A stretch of 32,954 nt of DNA from Campylobacterales bacterium (lineage in GTDB: Bacteria > Campylobacterota > Campylobacteria > Campylobacterales > Hydrogenimonadaceae). A program made the translations under genes and the position numbers. The stretch is taken from the NCBI GenBank assembly GCA_027065515.1, contig JAMOOM010000171.1:1-32954 (forward strand), in the 5' to 3' direction. A model generated the notes under the pieces. That model saw only the letters and a program-made list of their open reading frames with translations, was not told the DNA's origin and did no database searches. Each line of letters starts with the position of its first letter. Positions within the stretch are counted from its first letter, which is position 1. This document shows, one piece after another, positions 15,324 through 22,876 of this stretch.

Positions 15324-16796
15324 ATGATTACCTGGATGCAAAAACACAGAAAATATCTTGTCATCACGATCTGGATCAGCACGATCGCATTCGTGGGTGC
15401 AGGATTTGTCGGCTGGGGCACATACCAGTACGGCAGCAAAAGCAAAAACGTCGCCAAAGTGGGTGATGTTCCTGTCACCTATGCCGCTTTCGAAAGCGCT
15501 TATGGCAATCTTTATCAGCAATACAACCAAGCGATGGGTGGCAGGCTCGATGAAGCGACGGCCAAACGCATGGGGCTTAAAAAGAGGGTTCTTCAATCTC
15601 TTGTCTATCAGGCGCTGATAAAGAATTTTGCCAAAGAGCACGGTATCATCGTAAGCGACGAAGAGGTTCAAAAGGAGATCGTTTCCATTCCGGCTTTTCA
15701 AAAAAACGGCCATTTCGACAAATCCACATATCTCGCGACACTTAAAAACATGCGCACAAAACCAAAGATATTCGAGTCGAGCATCAAAGATGAGCTCCTC
15801 ATAAAAAAGACCCTCAGACTCCTCACTCCCGGTGTCGCTCCGCTTGAACTGGAAGCGTTCGGCGCTGCACTCTTCATGGCGGACAAACTTCGTTACAAAG
15901 TCTTTACATCCGATCAGATAAAAGTCACGGTGGACGAGAAAGAGCTCAAGTCGTGGTGGGAAAAACACAAAAGCGACTATATGACACCCAAACGCTACAA
16001 ACTGGCCATTACATGGATTGCTCCAAAAAACGAATCGATCGACGACAAAGAGATAGAAGAGTACTACAAATCGCACCGTACCGAATTTACAGACAAAGAG
16101 GGCAAAATTCTTCCACTCGAAAAGGTTCGCGACCTCGTAGCCAAAAAAGTAGCCCTCAAGCATACGAAGAAAGAGGCGGAGCTCGCCTATATCGCTCTCA
16201 AAAAAGGAAAAGCGTCTCCACAGGAGACGATCGTCGCAGATGCCGGCGACAGTCGCTTCTCTCCCGATATATGGAAAGCTATCGAAAGTGCTGCACCGGG
16301 AACGCTTCTCAAGCCGAAAGTGACAGGTGACAGATATGCAGTGATCCAGGTAGCAGAAATGATTCTTCCAAAGCCCAAAAGCTTCGAAGAAGCCTATAGC
16401 CAGGTCAAAGCCGACTACATATCCAAAAAAAGAGAAGAGCTTCTGCTGGCATTGGCGAAAAAAGCGAGCGACGATCTAAAAGATGCGAAGCTCTCGGACT
16501 ATGTGACAAGAGACGACGCCGACAAACTTCCACCACTTTCAAAAGATGAAGCTACGCGTTTTCTGCAACAGCTCTTCTCGTCAAAAAGCCAAAAAGGGGC
16601 GATACTGATCGGCAACAAAGCTGTCAGTTACGAAGTTGTGGAACAGAAGTTGCTTGATTCCGACAAGCTGACACAGTACAAAACGTTTATAGAGCAAAAT
16701 GCCAAAAAGATCAAATCGGATCTTCTGCAAAGCAGGCTGATCGAGAGATTGCAACAAAAATATCCGATAGAGATCTATATAAAGGAAACCGAGTGA
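15324..16796 (+). CDS. PpiD/SurA-like periplasmic folding factor with degenerate rotamase region
   Basis: 490 aa. A short cytoplasmic N-terminus, one TM anchor (about 12-32), then a large periplasmic part. The N-terminal half (VAKVGDVPVTYAAFESAYGNLYQQY ... QSLVYQALIKNFAKEHGIIVSDEEV) is the chaperone fold shared by PpiD and SurA. The central stretch where a parvulin PPIase domain is expected lacks the usual GGDLG motif; only the end (ESAAPGTLLKPKVTGDRYAVIQV) resembles it, so isomerase activity is doubtful and a chaperone role is more likely. It is followed by ftsA with a 4-base GTGA overlap, the same neighbour order I recall in C. jejuni (Cj0694-ftsA-ftsZ) and H. pylori. The start has an AAGG ribosome-binding site. 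A large minus-strand ORF opposite it (15312-16163) is a shadow. Confidence 0.88.
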   Translation: MITWMQKHRKYLVITIWISTIAFVGAGFVGWGTYQYGSKSKNVAKVGDVPVTYAAFESAYGNLYQQYNQAMGGRLDEATAKRMGLKKRVLQSLVYQALIKNFAKEHGIIVSDEEVQKEIVSIPAFQKNGHFDKSTYLATLKNMRTKPKIFESSIKDELLIKKTLRLLTPGVAPLELEAFGAALFMADKLRYKVFTSDQIKVTVDEKELKSWWEKHKSDYMTPKRYKLAITWIAPKNESIDDKEIEEYYKSHRTEFTDKEGKILPLEKVRDLVAKKVALKHTKKEAELAYIALKKGKASPQETIVADAGDSRFSPDIWKAIESAAPGTLLKPKVTGDRYAVIQVAEMILPKPKSFEEAYSQVKADYISKKREELLLALAKKASDDLKDAKLSDYVTRDDADKLPPLSKDEATRFLQQLFSSKSQKGAILIGNKAVSYEVVEQKLLDSDKLTQYKTFIEQNAKKIKSDLLQSRLIERLQQKYPIEIYIKETE

Positions 16797-18160
16797 GCAG
16801 ACCCCTCCTTGCGATAGACATCGGATCGAGCAAAATCAGTGTTGTCATCGCTGAACAAAAAGACGACACGATAAGCATTATCGGTTCCGGTGTCGCCAGG
16901 TCACAAGGTGTACGCAAAGGCACCATCACCAATATAGAGCTGACTTCACGCTCGATTCGTCAAGCTCTAAGCGACGCAAAGCGTGTCGCAGGCACCGCTT
17001 CCGCAAAAGCCATCATCTCGATCTCAGGCGCATATACCCGCTCCATAAACAGCTCCGGAATCGTAAATATCCCACAACAAGAGATTGGCATCAAAGAGAT
17101 AAACCGTGTCATGCAGACGGCTCTTTACAATGCCAACATCCCCAACGAATACGAAGTGCTGCATGTGTTGCCCTACAATTTCAAAGTTGACGAGCAGGAG
17201 TTCATCGAAGATCCATTCGGAATGAACGCAAGCAGGCTCGAGGTAGATACTCATATCATCACCACCCAAAAATCAAATCTAAGCAATCTTAAAAAAGCGG
17301 TAAAATCTGCGGGAGTAGATATAGAAAATGTCGTACTCGCTGGCTACGCATCCGCTATCTCCGTCCTCAACAGCGACGAAAAGGAGCTGGGTGTCTGTGT
17401 TATAGATATGGGGGCTTCTACATGTGAAATGGTGATACACTCCGGCAACTCTTTGAGATTCAATACATTTCTGGCAGTCGGATCCAACCATATCACGAAC
17501 GATCTATCGATGGCGCTGCACACCCCGCTCGGCGTGGCCGAAAAGATCAAACTCGAATATGGATCGCTAAAAACGCCTTCGAACGAGTTGATCGAAATCC
17601 CGATCATCGGAGATGAAACACAAAAGCATGAAATCTCTCTCGAGATCGTTTACAATGTAATTCAGGCGCGAGTGCAGGAGACACTGATGATTCTTGCCAA
17701 GGAGCTTGAAAAGAGCAATCTCAAAGAGCAGATCGGCGCCGGAATCGTACTGACAGGAGGCATGACCAAACTGGATGGCATCAGAGAGCTTGCAATGGCA
17801 ATTTTTGACAATATGCCCGTCAGAATAGCCAGACCCAGACAGCTTGAAGGTGATTTTGGACCGCTTAACGATCCGGCGTTCGCCACCGTTCTTGGACTTT
17901 TGGAATATGGGGCCGGAGCATATACCCAGTACGAAATCGATTCAAACAAAAAGATGCTCCACAAAAAAGAACCCATCGCAACCAACAAAGAGGAGCTAAG
18001 CGATATCTCGTTGTCTGCCAAACAAGAGGATCTCTCGGATAAAAAACTCCAAAACGGAGATATCAAACAGCGCCTGGCCCAAGTTGCTACACATGAAGAG
18101 GAAGAGAGCATTGGCCAGAAAATCAAAAAATTCTGGCACTGGATGACACAGATATTTTAA
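16793..18160 (+). CDS. ftsA: Cell-division protein FtsA
   Basis: Actin-like ATPase that tethers the FtsZ ring to the membrane and recruits later division proteins. 455 aa, starting at GTG (16793) and overlapping the PpiD-like stop by four bases (GTGA). Phosphate-1 loop AIDIGSSKISVVIAE (7-21), the FtsA-specific 1C domain after it, phosphate-2 loop CVIDMGASTCEMVI, and the adenosine motif GIVLTGGMTKLDG. The C-terminus ends with a linker and an amphipathic helix (IKKFWHWMTQIF), the expected membrane-targeting sequence. ftsZ follows after 26 bases. Confidence 0.97.
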   Translation: MSRPLLAIDIGSSKISVVIAEQKDDTISIIGSGVARSQGVRKGTITNIELTSRSIRQALSDAKRVAGTASAKAIISISGAYTRSINSSGIVNIPQQEIGIKEINRVMQTALYNANIPNEYEVLHVLPYNFKVDEQEFIEDPFGMNASRLEVDTHIITTQKSNLSNLKKAVKSAGVDIENVVLAGYASAISVLNSDEKELGVCVIDMGASTCEMVIHSGNSLRFNTFLAVGSNHITNDLSMALHTPLGVAEKIKLEYGSLKTPSNELIEIPIIGDETQKHEISLEIVYNVIQARVQETLMILAKELEKSNLKEQIGAGIVLTGGMTKLDGIRELAMAIFDNMPVRIARPRQLEGDFGPLNDPAFATVLGLLEYGAGAYTQYEIDSNKKMLHKKEPIATNKEELSDISLSAKQEDLSDKKLQNGDIKQRLAQVATHEEEESIGQKIKKFWHWMTQIF

Positions 18161-18186
18161 TACCTATTTCAAGAGAGGAGTACAAA

Positions 18187-19344
18187 GTGAGGAATAAATT
18201 TTCAATCGAAGAGTCCCCAACGATTGCCGGAGCCAAGATCAAGGCAATAGGCGTAGGAGGTGGCGGTGGCAATATGATCAACCATATGATTCACCAGGGA
18301 ATCGATGGTATAGACTTGATTGTCGCCAACACCGATGCGCAAGCACTGGAAACATCCAAAGCACCACACAAGATCCAGCTGGGGGAGAAGCTCACCAAAG
18401 GTCTTGGAGCCGGTATGAAGCCAGAGATCGGAGAAGAGTCTGCACTGGAAAGCTATGATCACATCAAAGAGGTTCTCCAGGGCGCGGATATTGTTTTCGT
18501 CTCATCCGGTCTTGGCGGTGGCACCGGTACGGGAGCGGCCCCCATTATAGCTCAAGCCGCCAAAGAAGCGGGTGCATTGACGGTTTCGGTAGTGACGAAA
18601 CCTTTCCGCTTCGAAGGCCGCAAACGAATGAAACTTGCAGAAGCCGGACTTGAAGCGCTCAAAAAAGAGAGCGACTCAATAATCGTCATTCCAAACGAGA
18701 AACTTTTAAGCATTGTCGATAAGACATTGGGTATCAAAGAGAGCTTCAAGATGGTTGACAATATTCTCGCAAGAGCTGTCAGCGGTATCAGCAACGTCAT
18801 CCTCTCGCGCGGAGAGCACGATATAAATCTCGACTTTGCGGATGTCAACACCGTCATGAGTCACAGAGGTTTGGCACTGATGGGAGTAGGCGAAGCTACG
18901 GGCCCAAGTGCGGCTTACGAAGCGATAAAGAATGCGATCGAGTCTCCGCTTCTTGACAATATGGATATCAAGGGCGCCATGGGTGTGTTGGTTCATTTCC
19001 ATATACATCCCGACTATCCAATCCTTGAAATCAGCGAAGCGATGGGGATCGTAGAGGATAATGCCCACGAAGAGGCGCATGTGATTTTCGGCACCACGAC
19101 CGACACGAGCCTCTCCCTCGATGAAGTCAAGATCACGATCGTTGCGACAGGCTTTGAAAGTGCAGAAGCCGAAGAGGAAAAGACCGAAGTCAAAGATGAT
19201 AAAAAGCGACAGATTACACTAATGCAGCCTGAAAACAGCGAAAACGCCATTCCTGCAAGCACGCCGCGTGTCAAGGTAGTAGGCGGTTACGACAACGAAG
19301 AGATTCTAGATATTCCTACATGGATGCGCAACCAGATGGATTGA
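18187..19344 (+). CDS. ftsZ: Cell-division GTPase FtsZ
   Basis: Tubulin homologue forming the division ring. 385 aa from a GTG start preceded by AGAGGAG at a normal distance. N-terminal GTP-binding IGVGGGGGNMINHM (21-34), the tubulin signature SGLGGGTGTGAAP (107-119), with Leu where Met is more usual, and the catalytic T7 loop INLDFADVNTVM. A variable acidic linker leads to the C-terminal peptide DIPTWMRNQ, the FtsA docking site. It lies 26 bases after ftsA and converges on the MlaF-type gene, with only 24 bases between the two stop codons. Confidence 0.98.
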   Translation: MRNKFSIEESPTIAGAKIKAIGVGGGGGNMINHMIHQGIDGIDLIVANTDAQALETSKAPHKIQLGEKLTKGLGAGMKPEIGEESALESYDHIKEVLQGADIVFVSSGLGGGTGTGAAPIIAQAAKEAGALTVSVVTKPFRFEGRKRMKLAEAGLEALKKESDSIIVIPNEKLLSIVDKTLGIKESFKMVDNILARAVSGISNVILSRGEHDINLDFADVNTVMSHRGLALMGVGEATGPSAAYEAIKNAIESPLLDNMDIKGAMGVLVHFHIHPDYPILEISEAMGIVEDNAHEEAHVIFGTTTDTSLSLDEVKITIVATGFESAEAEEEKTEVKDDKKRQITLMQPENSENAIPASTPRVKVVGGYDNEEILDIPTWMRNQMD

Positions 19345-19368
19345 ACCATCCGGTTGACATTTTCTCTT

Positions 19369-20130
19369 TCAACTTCTCTCTTGAAACTGGATGGGACCTT
19401 CACTCTTCCCGTCCAGAAATTGTCTGACGTATGGATTTTTTGTATTCTTGAAATGTTCGGCATCACCGGTCTCTATGATTTTTCCATCATAAAGCATTGC
19501 AAACCAATCACCGGCCTTGAAGCTCTCCTTGATATCGTGCGATATAAGCACGGACGTCACTCCAAGTCTCTTTTTCAAATGAATGATCATCTGAGAAATC
19601 AGATCGCTCGTGATTGGATCCAGCCCACTCGTTGGCTCGTCATACAGAATTATTTTTGGATCGAGTGCGATAGTGCGTGCCAACCCTACCCTTTTTCTCA
19701 TGCCACCGCTCAGCTCATCGGGAAAAAGATTCATCACCTCACCTGGCTTGAGCGCAACCATCTTTAGGCGCTCTACGACCCGCTCTCTAATCTCCTCTTC
19801 ACTCATATCCGTATGCTCACGCAAAGGAAAAGCTACATTTTCATAGACATTCATACTGTCGAAAAGTGCCCCGCTTTGAAACAGAAATCCGACTTTTTTC
19901 CTGATGGCACGAATCTGGTCTTCATCGGCGTGACTGATCTCTTCGCCATCCACCCATATCTCGCCTTCATCAGGCTTTAAAAGACCTACGATATGCTTGA
20001 TAATAGTCGATTTGCCGCCTCCGGAGAGACCCAGAATAACTGTCGTCTTTCCTTCGGGTATCGTCAGATCGATGCCTTTTAACACCTCTTTGGAACCGAA
20101 TCGTTTCTTTAAACCTTTGATCACTATCAT
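19369..20130 (-). CDS. MlaF-type ABC transporter ATP-binding protein
   Basis: 253 aa cytoplasmic ATPase. Walker A GLSGGGKST, Q-loop region FLFQSGALFDSMNVYENVAFPLRE, signature LSGGMRKRVGLAR, Walker B IILYDEPTSGLDP, H-loop LISHD, and the FLDGKSEGPI tail. The SGALFDSMNV and GLDPITSD blocks are characteristic of MlaF/TtgA2-type ATPases that drive phospholipid transport with an MlaE permease and an MCE-domain MlaD. Neither partner is beside it: a DUF4149 membrane protein precedes it and ftsZ converges on it. Either the permease and MCE genes lie elsewhere or this ATPase serves another system. It starts 18 bases after the DUF4149 gene. Confidence 0.9.
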   Translation of the reverse strand: MIVIKGLKKRFGSKEVLKGIDLTIPEGKTTVILGLSGGGKSTIIKHIVGLLKPDEGEIWVDGEEISHADEDQIRAIRKKVGFLFQSGALFDSMNVYENVAFPLREHTDMSEEEIRERVVERLKMVALKPGEVMNLFPDELSGGMRKRVGLARTIALDPKIILYDEPTSGLDPITSDLISQMIIHLKKRLGVTSVLISHDIKESFKAGDWFAMLYDGKIIETGDAEHFKNTKNPYVRQFLDGKSEGPIQFQERS

Positions 20131-20148
20131 TGCCGATTTTGCCTTGTG

Positions 20149-20658
20149 TCAAACGATTTTTCTGTAAAAATATCGTCCTAAAAGTATCGCCAATGCTACC
20201 ACAAAGATCTTGAAATCCCACTCAGAAGCCATATGGGCTTTTTGAAAAAGTTCATTCTCCACAATGGATTCGCCCTGCCTTTGAAATTCCACAATCTGGG
20301 GTGTGTAGTAAAGCGTAAACATAAATCCGGTCCAAACCGTCACAAAAGCACTGAAAAAAGTGATCCTATCGCGATAAAATCTTATGAAATGATACCCCTC
20401 TACAACGATTATAACGACACATGTTATGTTGACAAGCCAATTCATTTTCAAGAATATCTGCGTCATGATAAGTCCCTCTTGAAAATGACCAAGTATCCCG
20501 CCTCCTAGAATATCATCTGCATGAAAGATTACGGGTGCCACCACTGCGCCGGCGCACAAAGAGGCGCCAAGCGTAATTCCAAGTAGCATCAAGTATGGAA
20601 TCCACATCTTTTTTGGAATGGAGAGTTCTATGTCCGGTTTCGGTTTTACTGTTTGCAT
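20149..20658 (-). CDS. DUF4149 family integral membrane protein
   Basis: 169 aa with four predicted TM helices: about 20-42 (PYLMLLGITLGASLCAGAVVAPVIF), 73-91 (NWLVNITCVVIIVVEGYHF), 98-116 (ITFFSAFVTVWTGFMFTLYY) and a C-terminal one near 150-162. The first helix with its GASLCAGAVVAPVIF ending and the charged mid-loop fit DUF4149 (TMEM205-like). The biochemical role is unknown. It lies 10 bases after prmC and 18 bases before the MlaF-type ATPase, so the four minus-strand genes from the M48 protease to the ATPase look like one operon. Assignment to the family is from pattern, moderately sure. Confidence 0.75.
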   Translation of the reverse strand: MQTVKPKPDIELSIPKKMWIPYLMLLGITLGASLCAGAVVAPVIFHADDILGGGILGHFQEGLIMTQIFLKMNWLVNITCVVIIVVEGYHFIRFYRDRITFFSAFVTVWTGFMFTLYYTPQIVEFQRQGESIVENELFQKAHMASEWDFKIFVVALAILLGRYFYRKIV

Positions 20659-20668
20659 TATGTTTTTC

Positions 20669-21538
20669 CTAAAATTTGATATAAAATCCCCGGTCGAGGC
20701 CGGCTAGATCTTTGTAGAATGTTGGTATCGGGAGAGTGTTTTGTTTGCAAAATTTCAAAATCGCTTCTCGCTGGTCGTAGCCCATTTCACAGAGCAGATA
20801 CCCTATTTCACGCTCTTTGGCCGTCATTATGATACGTTTTAGCAACTCATCGCCCGCTTCACCGCCAAACAGAGCGCCGCTTGGCTCATGCTTCAATGAA
20901 TCGGGCAGCAAAAAGGAGGATTTGATATAAGGAGGGTTGGAGACAATCATCTCGAAATCACCTTCGACACCCTCCATCAGATCGGCCTTTTCAAGCCTGA
21001 TATTTTTTTGGACTCCATATTTTTCTATATTCTTTTTGGCATAAAAAAGCGCATCGGAAGAGATATCGGTGGCGGTTATTTGAAGATGTGGAAACTTCAA
21101 AGCCAGCATGATGCTCACCGCCGCACTGCCGACTCCTATCTCACAGATTCTTTCAATGCCATTTTTTTCTACAATTTCAGCGGCCATATCGACCAGGATC
21201 TCCGTCTCGGGGCGCGCGATCAATACGCCTGGACCTACATGAAGCTCCAAATCGTAGAAAGATACACTACCTGTGATATATTCGATCGGCTCGCTTTCGA
21301 GGCGCCTTTGCACAAAGTGTAAAAAACGTGTCAGCCCCTCTGGGGATATCGACTCGCCCGAGTGGGCATGGAGCCATATGCGCTCACGACCAAGAGCGTG
21401 CGCCATCAGGATTTCAGCCTCCAGGCGAGGCCTCTTCGTCATACAGTAGAGCTTTTTGGCGGCATCTTTCAGTACCGATTCGATCGCTACGGAATCGTTT
21501 CGAGCTGAAAACTTGTTGTTGCTAAAGATTGCATTCAC
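20669..21538 (-). CDS. prmC: Peptide chain release factor N5-glutamine methyltransferase
   Basis: Methylates the GGQ glutamine of release factors 1 and 2. 289 aa. N-terminal helical domain with RLEAEILMAHALGRER, then the Rossmann SAM domain: GVLIARPETEILVD (104-117), EIGVGSAAVSIML (133-145, where many homologues have GTGSG), TATDIS, and the catalytic NPPY (201-204). The C-terminal block FYKDLAGLDRGFYIKF is typical. The start at 21538 overlaps the M48 protease stop by 17 bases. It has an AAAGG site just upstream and is the only reasonable in-frame start, although it leaves about 18 residues more than most PrmC N-termini. Confidence 0.94.
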   Translation of the reverse strand: MNAIFSNNKFSARNDSVAIESVLKDAAKKLYCMTKRPRLEAEILMAHALGRERIWLHAHSGESISPEGLTRFLHFVQRRLESEPIEYITGSVSFYDLELHVGPGVLIARPETEILVDMAAEIVEKNGIERICEIGVGSAAVSIMLALKFPHLQITATDISSDALFYAKKNIEKYGVQKNIRLEKADLMEGVEGDFEMIVSNPPYIKSSFLLPDSLKHEPSGALFGGEAGDELLKRIIMTAKEREIGYLLCEMGYDQREAILKFCKQNTLPIPTFYKDLAGLDRGFYIKF

Positions 21539-22772
21539 CTTTCAGCGCCTCATCCTCTTTCTCGTCGGGAATATTCTTGTCGCCAAGAGCTTTGAGACGA
21601 TCGATCACAGGAGGATGCGAATGATAAAATATTTTTGTCAGGATATGTGATTTTGGAAAACTCTTGTTTTCATCGACCAGTTTTTTGAGCGCGCTGATCA
21701 GATCGGTGCTATTGCCATGAACCTGCACGGCATATCGATCCGCTTCGTATTCGTTGCGACGACTCACCAGACTCATAACAGGCATAAACACAAACATGAA
21801 GACAGGAAGCAGCAACAAAAATATCAGCATAATCATCGCAGGCGTCTGCATCACCCCGATCTCCAAAAACAGATTTGCCGGAAGATGGCCCAGAATATAG
21901 AAGCCCGCAAAAAGAATGCCGCCAAGCATCGCGATATTTTTATAGATATCTCTATGCTTGAAGTGCCCCAACTCATGGCTGAGTACAGCCAAAAGCTCGT
22001 TGTCTGTCAATTTCTCAAGCAGCGTATCGAACAACACGACTCGCTTGCTCTTTCCGATCCCTCCGAAATAGGCGTTCAACCGTGCGTCACGTTTGCTGGA
22101 GTCCATTACATAAACCCCTTCGCTTTTAAAGCCGCTCTTTTTCAAAAGATTATCGATCTTCTCCCTCAAAAGCTCATTTTCAAGCGGTGTAAAGGTGTTG
22201 AACATTGGCGCTATAACTGTGGGATATAGTAGATTGAGAAGCACCAGTACGGCAAATACCAAAATAAAGCTGAAAAACCACCACATAGGCACATTGATAA
22301 TGATCCACGATACGGCTGCCGCAAGCAAGGATGCAAAAAGCAGCGTCATGATGCCTCCTTTGATCTGATCCTTGATAAAGAGCTCCGGTGTCGAATGGTT
22401 GAATTTAAAGCGCTCATCGATTACGAATGTGGTATAGATCGCAAAGGGAAGCTCCACTATATAATTGACTACAAGAAAAATATCCACAGCCACTACTGCC
22501 TGAACGATCGGATCCATATTCCATGTGAGCGTGTCGATCCAGTGCAGCCCCCAGGCCAACCAGAATATGAAAATGGCATAATCGACGAGCGCTTCCACGA
22601 TCTTCACTCTTTCGTTCGATATGAGATATCTTGCCGATTTCATCCATGTGCTGGGCTTCATCAAAACCGGAGGCGCATCTTTGGCGCGAGAGACATATCC
22701 AATCTGCATAACGGATATATAGACTTTTAAAAGCACGTAAACAAAATATACTATAGAAATTATCTCAACCAT
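21522..22772 (-). CDS. M48-family membrane zinc protease (CAAX prenyl protease 1/Ste24-like)
   Basis: 416 aa integral membrane metalloprotease. The N-terminal CAAX-protease half carries several TM helices and the conserved FVIDERFKFNHSTPELFIKDQIKG block; the catalytic motif is LSHELGHFKHRD (HExxH), and a downstream NEYEADRYAV supplies the third zinc ligand. Bacteria do not prenylate proteins, so the likely role is membrane-protein quality control, as for HtpX-type enzymes. The stop overlaps prmC by 17 bases. A perfect TATAAT box is 32 bases upstream of the ATG and an AAGGAT ribosome-binding site precedes it, so this is the first gene of the unit down to the MlaF-type ATPase. Confidence 0.92.
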   Translation of the reverse strand: MVEIISIVYFVYVLLKVYISVMQIGYVSRAKDAPPVLMKPSTWMKSARYLISNERVKIVEALVDYAIFIFWLAWGLHWIDTLTWNMDPIVQAVVAVDIFLVVNYIVELPFAIYTTFVIDERFKFNHSTPELFIKDQIKGGIMTLLFASLLAAAVSWIIINVPMWWFFSFILVFAVLVLLNLLYPTVIAPMFNTFTPLENELLREKIDNLLKKSGFKSEGVYVMDSSKRDARLNAYFGGIGKSKRVVLFDTLLEKLTDNELLAVLSHELGHFKHRDIYKNIAMLGGILFAGFYILGHLPANLFLEIGVMQTPAMIMLIFLLLLPVFMFVFMPVMSLVSRRNEYEADRYAVQVHGNSTDLISALKKLVDENKSFPKSHILTKIFYHSHPPVIDRLKALGDKNIPDEKEDEALKGECNL

Positions 22773-22804
22773 CCCGGGGTGATCCTTTTTGTCAAATTAG
22801 TTGG

Positions 22805-22810
22805 ATTATA
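22805..22810 (-). promoter_or_regulatory. Predicted -10 box (TATAAT) for the M48-prmC-DUF4149-MlaF unit
   Basis: The minus strand reads CTTGGCTATAATCC. The perfect hexamer is 32 bases before the M48 ATG, with no convincing -35. The 12-mer TTGGCTATAATC is identical to that upstream of thrC. A weaker plus-strand TAAAAT (22823-22828) could serve the divergent uup-like gene. Confidence 0.6.
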
Positions 22811-22876
22811 GCCAAGATAGGTTAAAATTCAATTTCCAAAACAGGAAGTAAAATATTTATATAAGAAAAGGCGCGT

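Noticed and set aside
15312-16163. 283-aa minus-strand ORF opposite the PpiD-like gene
   Set aside because: Rich in Phe, Val and Cys with no domain, exactly antisense to a well-supported gene.
19333-19351. Short inverted repeat GATGG-ATTGAA-CCATC at the ftsZ stop
   Set aside because: Only five base pairs, overlapping coding sequence, with no T run directly after; not enough for a terminator call.
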